In this document: positions 22,765 through 30,721 of the stretch, one piece after another
How the letters are laid out: each line of letters starts with the position of its first letter
Numbering within the stretch: position 1 is the stretch's first letter
Assembly (NCBI RefSeq): GCF_024435355.1
Contig: NZ_JAMJWG010000037.1
Coordinates: forward strand, 1 to 56,690
Reading direction: 5' to 3'
DNA length: 56,690 bases
From: Streptomyces odontomachi
GTDB lineage: Bacteria > Actinomycetota > Actinomycetes > Streptomycetales > Streptomycetaceae
Program-made: the position numbers and the translations under genes
Notes under the pieces: generated by a model
What the model saw: the letters and a program-made list of their open reading frames with translations, nothing else
The model's database searches: none
Told to the model about the DNA's origin: nothing

Positions 22765-23483
22765 GTCTGCCACTCAAGTCCCTGAGCCAACCCAGGCGCA
22801 GGCGTGGGCTTCATGCCGAAGTCGTCCACGAACTGGGACAGATGATCGTCTCAAACGGCGAGTTGACCGACGGTCCCCTCATCATGGACGACCTCGTCCA
22901 GCACTTCGGAGCGTCGCGTACCGTCATCCGTGAGGCATGCCGCTGCCTGGAATCCAAAGGACTCATCACCGCCCGCCCCAACGTAGGCATCCATATCCGT
23001 CCCCCGGACGAGTGGAACCTTCTGGACCCTGACATCGTCGAATGGCGGGCGCTGGGACCACAGGCACACCACCAACGCAACGAGTTGCACGAACTGCGCC
23101 AGGTCGTCGAGCTATTCGCGGCACGTCTCGCCGCTACCACGCAAGACCTGGCCACATGGCGGCTCCTGACCGCGTCCGTCACCGACATGGAAGACGCCGT
23201 ACGCCACGGCCAAGCAGATGAATTCGACCACGCGGACACCTGCTTTCACCAATACCTGATACGCGCCGCCGGCAGTGTCATGGTCCACCACCTCTCCACG
23301 ATCGTGCCCCGAGGGCTGATCGCCTGTACGGAGCCGACCACATGCGAGCGCACGGAAGCCTCCGTCAAACGCCACGCCGCAATCGTCAGCGCACTCCGCC
23401 GGCAGGACAGGGAAGAAGCGGAACGAGCAATGCGAGACCTTCTGGCAGCACCCCTGGACTCCGCGTTGGAGCGCACCACCTGA
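22761..23483 (+). CDS. GntR-family (FadR-type) transcriptional regulator
   Basis: A 240-residue regulator. The winged helix-turn-helix covers about residues 14-75 (LHAEVVHELGQMIVSNGELT, MDDLVQHFGASRTVIREACR, LESKGLITARPNVGIHI), followed by a helical FadR/FCD ligand domain with ELRQVVELFAARLAA, DHADTCFHQYLIRAAGS and HAAIVSALRRQDREEAERAM; the D-x3-H and later H residues are the usual metal ligands. The GTG start overlaps the previous stop (GTGA). GntR regulators of this type act in conjugative-element control (KorA-like) or in carbon metabolism; the context here does not decide. Confidence 0.88.
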   Translation: MSLPLKSLSQPRRRRGLHAEVVHELGQMIVSNGELTDGPLIMDDLVQHFGASRTVIREACRCLESKGLITARPNVGIHIRPPDEWNLLDPDIVEWRALGPQAHHQRNELHELRQVVELFAARLAATTQDLATWRLLTASVTDMEDAVRHGQADEFDHADTCFHQYLIRAAGSVMVHHLSTIVPRGLIACTEPTTCERTEASVKRHAAIVSALRRQDREEAERAMRDLLAAPLDSALERTT

Positions 23484-23846
23484 ATTCCTGATCTCCCGCC
23501 CCCTGCCGGTGACGTGATGGAGGCTCTCCCAAGGTCCCCACACCCGGCACGGGGCGGGCCTGCCGTGTTCGTCTGTGGGAAAGGTGGGGCGGCTTTGGAA
23601 GCGGTCGAGGTCCCGGCCGGAGGCGCGTACGGCAGGGGGCTCGGGGATCGGTCGGCGGAGCGCGGACCCGACGCGCCGGCCGCGAGCGCGCGGTACCGCC
23701 GACCCGCCCGGTGCCCGTTCCCGCGGGGGCGCCAGAAAAGGAAGGAACGCGTCCAGAGCTGCCCGCGTCTCCCAGCGCGGCAGTGATCGTCGCCGCCCCC
23801 GCGGCGGCCCGGTCGACGTGAACACGAACCACGGAGCGAGGTACGG
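23484..23846 (+). other. Intergenic region before the secreted repeat protein
   Basis: About 360 bases with no gene I can support; short open frames here lack ribosome binding sites. It must hold the promoter of the downstream gene. GAGCGAGGTACGG precedes the ATG at 23847. No hairpin or repeat stood out. Confidence 0.4.
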
Positions 23847-25052
23847 ATGGGAACAGGGTCCATACAGGCGGCCAGACGGGCACGGGGCGCGCGAAGATGG
23901 CTGGCGGCGTCGGGGCTGGCCGGTGCGCTGCTCGTCACGGGTGTGACCGGCACGGCCAGTGCGTCGGACGCGTCGGCGGCCGGCGACGCGGGTTGGCAGA
24001 CGACCCCGCTGCCGGTGCCCTACGCCAACCTGGTGGCCGCAGGTTCGATCCGCGGCAGCGACGACGTGTGGGCCACCGGGTTCGCGATGTCGGAGAACGA
24101 CCGGGATCCGTTCCAGGGCATCGCCCTCCGCTGGAACGGCGGTTCCTGGGAGCAGACCCCCGTTCCCATCGCAGGCGAGGACGCCACCGGCAAGGTGGAC
24201 AGCAGGATCGACAGCCCGGTGTCGGGCGCAGCGCCGGACGACGCCTGGGCGGTCGGCGACATGAGCTACGCCACGGCGGACGGCTACCGGGGCCAGGCGC
24301 TGATCGAGCACTGGAACGGAACCTCCTGGCAGCAGACCCCCGGTGACGTACTGCCAGACGGCAGCGGGCTCTACAGCCTCGACGCCGTGTCGACCGACGA
24401 CGTCTGGGCGGGCGGCATCATCGGCGGCAGCGCGGGGCTCGCGCACTGGGACGGTCACACCTGGAGCGCGGTCACCCCGAGCGCGCTCGACGGACTCGAC
24501 CCGGTGAGCTATGTCACCGGGATCAGCGGTTCGAGCCCCGACGACGTCTGGGCGGTGGGCCCCGTCGGGCTGTCGATCCACTACGACGGGCACGACTGGA
24601 AGCAGGTCGAGCTGCCGGACGTCGGCGGGGACGAGGTCTGGCTGGAGAAGGTGCGCACCGACCCGACCTTCGGCACCTGGGCCGTGGGCTACCACGTCGG
24701 ATCGGACCACGTACGCAGGTCGCTTGCGCTGCACTGGTCGGGCAGCTCCTGGGAGACGGTTCCGGTGCCGCAGGTGGACGACACGCAGCTTGAGGACGTG
24801 GCGTTCACCGACGACGGGCCCGAGGCGTACGGCTACGTCCGCGGTGGCGCCCAGCCCGCCGGGTACGGGTTGCGCCTGCCGGCCTCGCCGTCGGGCCAGG
24901 CCACGGCGGTGCCGATCGCCGTGCCGACCCAGGCGACCACCCTCTACGGCGCCATCCGCGAGCCGGGCGGTTCCCACGTGTGGATCGTCGGCGCCGGGGT
25001 CTCCGACTCGCCGTCGATCTTCCCCCCGTTCGCCGCGCACAGCACCTCCTGA
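23847..25052 (+). CDS. Secreted beta-propeller-like protein with DDVWAVG repeats
   Basis: A 401-residue exported protein. A basic N-terminus (RRARGARRW) and hydrophobic core end at about residue 40 (TASASDASA). The mature part has repeating units of about 45 residues with SxDDVWA(T/V/G)G and HWNGxxWxxxP motifs: GSDDVWATG, APDDAWAVG, STDDVWAGG, SPDDVWAVG and later diverged copies. This pattern is typical of bacterial beta-propeller or BNR-like secreted proteins of unknown function. It is flanked by its own terminator, so it appears to be a single-gene unit. Binding partner unknown. Confidence 0.8.
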   Translation: MGTGSIQAARRARGARRWLAASGLAGALLVTGVTGTASASDASAAGDAGWQTTPLPVPYANLVAAGSIRGSDDVWATGFAMSENDRDPFQGIALRWNGGSWEQTPVPIAGEDATGKVDSRIDSPVSGAAPDDAWAVGDMSYATADGYRGQALIEHWNGTSWQQTPGDVLPDGSGLYSLDAVSTDDVWAGGIIGGSAGLAHWDGHTWSAVTPSALDGLDPVSYVTGISGSSPDDVWAVGPVGLSIHYDGHDWKQVELPDVGGDEVWLEKVRTDPTFGTWAVGYHVGSDHVRRSLALHWSGSSWETVPVPQVDDTQLEDVAFTDDGPEAYGYVRGGAQPAGYGLRLPASPSGQATAVPIAVPTQATTLYGAIREPGGSHVWIVGAGVSDSPSIFPPFAAHSTS

Positions 25053-25068
25053 CCGGACTGGACCGGAC

Positions 25069-25097
25069 CGGGGGCGGCCTCCGCCTGTCCGCCCCCG
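25069..25097 (+). terminator. Terminator after the secreted repeat protein
   Basis: A 9-bp stem CGGGGGCGG/CCGCCCCCG with an 11-base loop starts 17 bases after the stop. Confidence 0.65.
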
Positions 25098-25162
25098 TCC
25101 ACCCGGCCACACCCGCCGGCGGTCAGGGCAGGCGCCGTAGGATTCGGACGGTTCGTACGTCA

Positions 25163-25221
25163 GGGGACTCAGGGGACTCAGGGGACTCAGGGAACTCATG
25201 GGACTCTGGGGACTCTGGGGG
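25163..25221 (+). repeat. 9-bp tandem repeat overlapping a start codon
   Basis: Six or seven copies of GGGGACTCA-like units run across the ribosome binding site and start of the metallophosphoesterase gene. The last units mutate to GGGACTCTG and encode the repeated GLWGLWG at the N-terminus. The unit length is a multiple of three, so copy-number change would not shift frame but would alter leader length. Confidence 0.75.
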
Positions 25222-26526
25222 GCAAGGGGCGCTGTGGTCGTCATCGTCGCGGTTCTGGTCGGGCTGGTCGCGCTGGCCGTCATCGCCGGGCTGTACTGGT
25301 ACGTCTGGCGGCGGCTGGTGCGTGACACCACCGTCGCCGGGTCGTGGCTGCGCCGCGCGGGCTCCGTCGTGTTCGTGGCCGGGCCGCTCCTGATGGTCGG
25401 TGCGCTGGTCAGCGAGCGTGCGGGGGCGCCGTTCTGGATGCAGCGGGTGCTGGGCTGGCCCGGGTTCTACTGGATGGCGCTCTCGCTGTACCTGCTGCTG
25501 GCAGTCGTCGTCGGTGAGGTCGTACGGCCGCTGGTGCGGTGGGGGATGGCGCGGTACGAACGCCGGCGCGCGCCGGCTGGCGACGCCCCGGTCACGCAGA
25601 CCGCCGGGACCGCCCCCGCTGTGGCGGAAGCCCGCACCGCGGAAACCGGTGGGGTGCGGACCGCCGTCCCGGACACCGCCGCAGCGCCAGGGCTCGTGAC
25701 GCCCTCCCGCCGGCTGTTCGTCTCCCGTGTCGTCGGCGGCGCCGCGGCCACCGCCGCGCTGGGGACCGTCGGCTACGGCACGTACGGGGTGCTCCGCGGG
25801 CCGCGCGTCAAGCGGATCACCGTTCCGCTCGCGAAACTGCCGCGTTCGGCGCACGGTTTCCGGATCGCCGTCGTCAGCGACATCCATCTCGGGCCGATCC
25901 TCGGTCGCGACTTCACCCGGCACGTCGTCGGCACCGTCAACGCCACCCAGCCCGACCTGATCGCGGTGGTCGGCGATCTCGTCGATGGCAGCGTGCCCAA
26001 CCTGGGGCCCGCCGCGCAGCCACTCGCGGGGCTCCGGGCCCGGCACGGCGCATACTTCGTCACCGGCAATCACGAGTACTTCTCCGGCGCCGCCCAGTGG
26101 GTTGAGTTCGTCCGGGGCCTCGGCATCCAGCCCCTGGAGAACGCCCGCACCGAGCTGCCCGCGTTCGACCTCGCCGGGGTGAACGACGTGGCGGGCGAGA
26201 GCCAGGGCCAAGGCCCGGACTTCGCGAAGGCGCTCGGTGACCGGGACCGCTCGCGCACCGCCGTCCTCCTCGCCCACCAGCCGATCGTCATCGACGACGC
26301 CGTCAAGCACGGCGTGGACCTCCAGCTCTCCGGGCACACCCACGGCGGCCAGCTCTGGCCGGGCAACTACGTCGCGGAGCTGGCCAATCCGACGGTCGCC
26401 GGGCTGGAGCGCTACGGCGACACGCAGTTGTACGTCACCCGGGGCGCGGGCGCGTGGGGGCCGCCGGTGCGGGTCGGGGCGCCGTCGGACATCACGGTGG
26501 TGGAGCTGGCGTCGCGGCAGGCGTGA
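25198..26526 (+). CDS. Membrane-bound metallophosphoesterase (YkuE/YaeI-like)
   Basis: A 442-residue protein. Four hydrophobic helices in the first 125 residues are followed by a polar Ala/Thr/Pro linker, a further hydrophobic segment (VVGGAAATAALGTVGYGTYG) and the calcineurin-like domain. The dimetal motifs are all present: SDIHLG (DxH), VGDLVDG (GDxxD), TGNHE, LAHQP and SGHTHGGQ. Homologues act on membrane or nucleotide phosphoesters; the substrate is unknown. The ATG at 25198 is preceded by AGGGA within a tandem repeat; no alternative start retains the first helix. The domain is complete and no gene is coupled to it. Confidence 0.87.
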   Translation: MGLWGLWGARGAVVVIVAVLVGLVALAVIAGLYWYVWRRLVRDTTVAGSWLRRAGSVVFVAGPLLMVGALVSERAGAPFWMQRVLGWPGFYWMALSLYLLLAVVVGEVVRPLVRWGMARYERRRAPAGDAPVTQTAGTAPAVAEARTAETGGVRTAVPDTAAAPGLVTPSRRLFVSRVVGGAAATAALGTVGYGTYGVLRGPRVKRITVPLAKLPRSAHGFRIAVVSDIHLGPILGRDFTRHVVGTVNATQPDLIAVVGDLVDGSVPNLGPAAQPLAGLRARHGAYFVTGNHEYFSGAAQWVEFVRGLGIQPLENARTELPAFDLAGVNDVAGESQGQGPDFAKALGDRDRSRTAVLLAHQPIVIDDAVKHGVDLQLSGHTHGGQLWPGNYVAELANPTVAGLERYGDTQLYVTRGAGAWGPPVRVGAPSDITVVELASRQA

Positions 26527-26665
26527 GGGGCGCCGCAGCCGTTCGCCTCACGCGGGAGGGGTCCCGAGCCGGGTGGGAGAGGCTGTGCGCAGGCGCGTAG
26601 CGGAGAGGCTGTGCGCGAGCGCGTAGTGCCAGCGCCCGTAGTCCCGCGCCTGTCCGGGAGGATCC

Positions 26666-27790
26666 GTGGTGTCCGACAAGACCGCCGCCGCGACGACCCG
26701 AAGGTGGGCCCGCCGGTTCGGGCTGGCACTGTGCGGGATGTTGCTGCTGACGGCGTGCACGGATGCCGGCTCCGAGGAGCAGGTGTCCCAGCCCGTGGTG
26801 GGTGAGCGGGAGTTCGACCAACGTCTCACGGAGCATCTCTCCCGTTTCGTGAGCGAGGTACTGGACTCCGACGCGCACGCCTCGGAGCCGAAGGTCTCCC
26901 GGTCGGTGGGCTGCGAGGACCTTCCTGCGAACGGACCCGAGAACGTGTCGGACCGCGGCCCCGACTGGGGCGTCGTGCCCCGAGCGAAGATCACGGTGTC
27001 CGCCGGCGAGAACGCCATGAAGTACCTCGACGACTTGCAGTACTGGATGCTCGACATCTTCGACGACGTCGAGGAGGGCTGGAGCACCACGCGGAAGGAC
27101 GTCCATACGGTCACCGGGGCGTACAAGGACGGCACCCAGGTGCTCATGGAACTGCCCGGCGGCGGGTCGAACCTCACCATCACCGTGACCGGGCCGTGCA
27201 CCTGGCCGTCCGATCGACCCGGCGGTCCGTCCTCCGGGCGGCTGGCCCCGCTCCCGCCACCGCCGGGGCCGGACACCGGCCTGGGTGACGACGCCTGCCG
27301 GTCGCCGAAGATCAAGGTGTACGACATCCAGGCCCGGCCGTTCGCCGGGCGCGGTCCGCATCTGATGGCACTGGTCGACTATTCCGACGAGGAGTCGGTC
27401 GAGTACACCGAGTTCTTCCTGCCGGACGGCTGGGAGCCGAAGGTGGACGTCGTCCATCCCGACGACTCGGACCGGAAGAAGGTGCAGCTCCTGGTCTGCG
27501 TGCGCATGGACGCGGGGCGGGACACCGGCCGGAACGTCACCTGTTACTACTCGACCAGTCCGATGATCGACGGTAGCCCGCACACCTTCGACGTGCTCGA
27601 AGGCACGTACCACGTGGTGGTGCGCGAAGCGCGCACCGGCAAGAAGGTCAAGGAGTTCACCGTGCCCGGGACGCAGGGTGACGAGGACAGTTGCCCGTAC
27701 GAGACCGGTTACGAGCGGAAGATCGCCCGCGGCATCGACGAGAAGGAACTCCACCGCGAACTGCGCCCCCTTCTCACCTCGCCCCGGTGA
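26666..27790 (+). CDS. Putative lipoprotein of unknown function
   Basis: A 374-residue exported protein with a lipobox (GMLLLTACTD, Cys about 31) after a basic N-terminus, so it is probably lipid-anchored. Features include four scattered Cys in the mature part (CEDL, PCTW, ACRSPK, VCVRM and CYYS regions), a Pro-rich bend near PLPPPPGPDTG, and a charged C-terminal half. Two adjacent GTGs (26666 and 26669) follow GGGAGGATCC; the first is used. No domain is recognised. The upstream 139 bases contain two direct copies of GAGAGGCTGTGCGC. Confidence 0.75.
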   Translation: MVSDKTAAATTRRWARRFGLALCGMLLLTACTDAGSEEQVSQPVVGEREFDQRLTEHLSRFVSEVLDSDAHASEPKVSRSVGCEDLPANGPENVSDRGPDWGVVPRAKITVSAGENAMKYLDDLQYWMLDIFDDVEEGWSTTRKDVHTVTGAYKDGTQVLMELPGGGSNLTITVTGPCTWPSDRPGGPSSGRLAPLPPPPGPDTGLGDDACRSPKIKVYDIQARPFAGRGPHLMALVDYSDEESVEYTEFFLPDGWEPKVDVVHPDDSDRKKVQLLVCVRMDAGRDTGRNVTCYYSTSPMIDGSPHTFDVLEGTYHVVVREARTGKKVKEFTVPGTQGDEDSCPYETGYERKIARGIDEKELHRELRPLLTSPR

Positions 27791-27854
27791 CCGCACCTGC
27801 CTGCCGTGGGCGTCGGCTGATTGGTTGTCAGTGGTGCCCCGTACCGTCGGGTGC

Positions 27855-28259
27855 ATGGGAACGGTGACGTGCGTCGACGAGACGACCAGTGGGGAACGGG
27901 CCGACGGCTGGGCCCTGGAGATCGCGGAAGAGCGGCTCACGCTGCGTGAGCTGATCAGGCGCCGCGTCTTCCAGGAGGTCGCGGAGTTCAACGCCGCAGC
28001 GCCGGACGTGTTCCAGGGCCTCGTCCAGCCCGAGGACACCGAGCGCGTGCCCAACGGCCACGTGAACGGCTACGCGGTGCGCACCGAGCGCCGCGTGGAC
28101 CCGCAGAAGCAGACCGACCTGGCCCTGAAGGCCTTCGCGGGGAACGGGTTCCTGGTCCTCGTCGGCGACCGTCAGCTCACCGATCTCGACGAGCAGGTCG
28201 ACCTGCCGCTCGGCACCGAGGTCACCTTCCTGAAGCTCGTTCCGCTGGTGGGAGGCTGA
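27855..28259 (+). CDS. Beta-grasp (MoaD/ThiS-like, ubiquitin-like) protein ending in Gly-Gly
   Basis: A 134-residue protein of distinctive form. Residues 18-46 (WALEIAEERLTLRELIRRRV then FQEVAEFN) fit the first beta-hairpin and helix of a beta-grasp fold. Residues 98-134 (GFLVLVGDRQLTDLDEQVDL then GTEVTFLKLVPLVGG) match the final strands of MoaD/ThiS-type proteins, where an 'xNGxxVxxLDxxL..GDEVxFxPPVxGG' end exposes a C-terminal Gly-Gly. Between them is an insert of about 50 residues. It starts 65 bases after the lipoprotein gene and ends two bases before the DUF4132 gene, so the two are one operon. No E1-like (ThiF/MoeB), E2-like or JAB protease gene lies in the window. The fold and its meaning are inference from pattern. 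Confidence 0.68.
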   Translation: MGTVTCVDETTSGERADGWALEIAEERLTLRELIRRRVFQEVAEFNAAAPDVFQGLVQPEDTERVPNGHVNGYAVRTERRVDPQKQTDLALKAFAGNGFLVLVGDRQLTDLDEQVDLPLGTEVTFLKLVPLVGG

Positions 28260-28261
28260 CC

Positions 28262-30721
28262 ATGGCCAAGCATCCCGTCAGCCATGACCGGAAGGCCCTG
28301 CGGCGCATGATCGCCGATGACGACATGGGCGCGCTCGCCGACGAGGCCGTGAACAGGGCCGGGGCCACCAGGGGGCACTGGACCGGCGAGTGGACCCGGT
28401 TCCATCAGCAACTGCGTGCGATGCCGGCCGAGCAGCGCCGGCGGTTCGCCGAGGCGCTGGTCGAGCGTTATCCCTCGCTCGGGCCCAGGCTGATCGCCCG
28501 GTTGGGCGTGCTGCTCCTGGTCACCCACGTCACCCTCGACCTGCCGGGCGACTACCTGGGCAAGGAGCGCCGTGCCGCGCTGGACGAGATCGGCCGGCAG
28601 CGCCTGCTCCCGTACCCGCACCAGGTCGAGGTGCTGGCGCGGGCCGAGCTGGCGGCGGGCCGCGCCCTTCGCCCGGCCGTCGCGGCCGCCTTCCGCCGTT
28701 CGGCACCCACCGAGCTGCTCAAGCTGCTCGCCGAGCCGGTCCTCAGCCCGGGCGAGCCGTGGGCGGAGCGTGCGCTCGAGGAGGTCACGGACAAGCCCGA
28801 CGACCCCTGGCACGCGCTGCTCACCCATGCCCTCGCGGCCACCACCGCCAAGCCCGGTGTCACGTGGGACAAGCGCGCCCGTGAGCTCGTCGAGCCCCTC
28901 GGCGCCGACCGGGTACGCGACACCGTCCTGCCCTGGCTGGCCCTCGCCGGCCGCCCACGGACCATCCCGCTGGACGAGTACGAGTGGCAGGCCGGCGGCA
29001 ACGAAGGCTGGGACCCGCACAACGCCACCGCCCTGCGCGGCCTGGCCTGGCTGCTCGCCCTGCTGCCCGCGCACCCCGACACGGCCAGGGCGCTGGGCGC
29101 GCTCGTCGAGACCGCGTTGAAGAAGGTCCCGGGACTCGGGCCGCGCAACCCGAAGGTCGCCAACGCGGGCGTCGTCGCCCTGGCCCGGATCGACAGCGAG
29201 CAGGCCCTGGGGGAACTCGCCCGCCTCGCAGCCCGGGTGACGTACAAGAACACCGCGAAGCTGATCGACGGCGCGCTGAGCACCCGGGCCGAAGCGCTCG
29301 GCCTGACCCGCGAGGAGGTCGAGGAGCTGGCCGTGCCCGCCTACGGCCTGACGGAGGTCGGGGCAGCCGAGCACCGGCTCGGCGAGATCACCGCCGAACT
29401 GCGGGTCCAGGGCGGCAAGGCGGTGCTGACCTGGCGTAACGCCGCGGGCAAGACCGTCAAGAGCGTGCCGGCCGCGGTGCGCCGGGACCACCCGGAGGAG
29501 CTGAAGGAGCTCAAGGCCGCGGTCAAGGACATCGACAGGATGCTGACGGCGCAGAGCGAGCGTCTGGACCGCCAGTTCCTGGCCCGGCGCACCTGGCCGT
29601 ACACCGCGTGGCGCGAGCGGTACCTGGACCACCCGCTCGTGGGCACCCTGGCCCGCCGGCTGCTGTGGACCGTCGACGGCACCACCGTCGGATTCGCCGA
29701 CGGGCGCCTGCGCACCCTCACCGACGAGCCGGTGACCACGGGTGCCGAGGTCGAGCTGTGGCATCCCGTCGGCCGCGAGCCCGCCGAGATCGTCGCCTGG
29801 CGGGACTGGCTGGAGCGGCACGCCATCACCCAGCCCTTCAAGCAGGCGCACCGCGAGGTGTACGTGCTCACCGACGCCGAGCGGGCCACGGGGACGTACT
29901 CGAACCGGTTCGCGGCGCACATCCTGCGCCAGCACCAGTTCCACTCGCTCGCCGCGATCCGCGGCTGGCGCAACAAGCTGCGCCTCTGCGTGGACGACGA
30001 GGCGCCGCCCGCCACCCGTGAGCTGCCCCAGTGGGGCCTGCGCGCCGAGTACTGGATCCACGGCGACGGCCAGGAATGGGGCGTCGACATCGCCGACTCG
30101 CAGAGTTATCTGCGGGTCTCCACCGACCAGGTGCGCTTCTACCCGGTGGACGCCCCGCAGAACTCCGCGCACTGCTCGGGCGGCGAGTACCACATGGGGG
30201 AGCGGCGCCTCAGCAGCCCCGTGGAGTCGCTGCCGCTGGCCGGGATACCGCCGCTCGTCCTCTCCGAGGTGCTGCGCGACGTCGACCTGTTCGTCGGCGT
30301 GGCCAGCGTCGGCAACGACCCCACCTGGCAGGACGGCGGGCCCGACGGCCGACACCGGGACTACTGGGCGTCGTTCGGCTTCGGCGCGCTGAGCCAGACC
30401 GCCGAGACCCGCCGCGCCCTGCTGGAGCGCCTGGTGCCGCGGCTGGCGACAGCCGACCGCTGCACCGTCGAAGGCCGCTTCCTGCACGTCAAGGGCGAGC
30501 GGCACACGTACCGGATCCACCTGGGCTCGGGCAACATCCTGATGAGCCCGCACGACCAGTACCTGTGCATCGTCCCGAAGCCATCCGCCGCGAGCGCCGC
30601 GCCACCCGCCGGCTACCTCCCCTTCGAAGGCGACCGCACCCTCGCGGTCATCCTCAGCAAGGCGATGCTGCTCGCCAGGGACACCGAGATCACCGATCCG
30701 ACGATCCTGAGCCAGCTGTGA
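28262..30721 (+). CDS. DUF4132-domain protein
   Basis: An 819-residue cytosolic protein. The N-terminal roughly 430 residues are helical repeats (HEAT-like, for example ALRGLAWLLALLPAHPDTARALGALVETALKK). The DUF4132 core covers about 440-640 (RTWPYTAWRERYLDHPLVGTLARRLLW, QPFKQAHREVYVLTDAE). The C-terminal roughly 180 residues (LERLVPRLATADRCTVEGRF, YRIHLGSGNILMSPHDQYLC) match the segment that regularly ends these proteins. DUF4132 (MolR-related) proteins often occur with MoxR ATPases or WGR domains, and the function is unknown. Here the only partner is the Gly-Gly protein two bases upstream. The 3' end overlaps the convergent transporter gene by 32 bases. Confidence 0.85.
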   Translation: MAKHPVSHDRKALRRMIADDDMGALADEAVNRAGATRGHWTGEWTRFHQQLRAMPAEQRRRFAEALVERYPSLGPRLIARLGVLLLVTHVTLDLPGDYLGKERRAALDEIGRQRLLPYPHQVEVLARAELAAGRALRPAVAAAFRRSAPTELLKLLAEPVLSPGEPWAERALEEVTDKPDDPWHALLTHALAATTAKPGVTWDKRARELVEPLGADRVRDTVLPWLALAGRPRTIPLDEYEWQAGGNEGWDPHNATALRGLAWLLALLPAHPDTARALGALVETALKKVPGLGPRNPKVANAGVVALARIDSEQALGELARLAARVTYKNTAKLIDGALSTRAEALGLTREEVEELAVPAYGLTEVGAAEHRLGEITAELRVQGGKAVLTWRNAAGKTVKSVPAAVRRDHPEELKELKAAVKDIDRMLTAQSERLDRQFLARRTWPYTAWRERYLDHPLVGTLARRLLWTVDGTTVGFADGRLRTLTDEPVTTGAEVELWHPVGREPAEIVAWRDWLERHAITQPFKQAHREVYVLTDAERATGTYSNRFAAHILRQHQFHSLAAIRGWRNKLRLCVDDEAPPATRELPQWGLRAEYWIHGDGQEWGVDIADSQSYLRVSTDQVRFYPVDAPQNSAHCSGGEYHMGERRLSSPVESLPLAGIPPLVLSEVLRDVDLFVGVASVGNDPTWQDGGPDGRHRDYWASFGFGALSQTAETRRALLERLVPRLATADRCTVEGRFLHVKGERHTYRIHLGSGNILMSPHDQYLCIVPKPSAASAAPPAGYLPFEGDRTLAVILSKAMLLARDTEITDPTILSQL

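Noticed and set aside
18480..23846. tRNA gene or att site flanking the putative island
   Set aside because: I scanned both ends for tRNA T-loop/anticodon patterns and long direct repeats and found none I could support.
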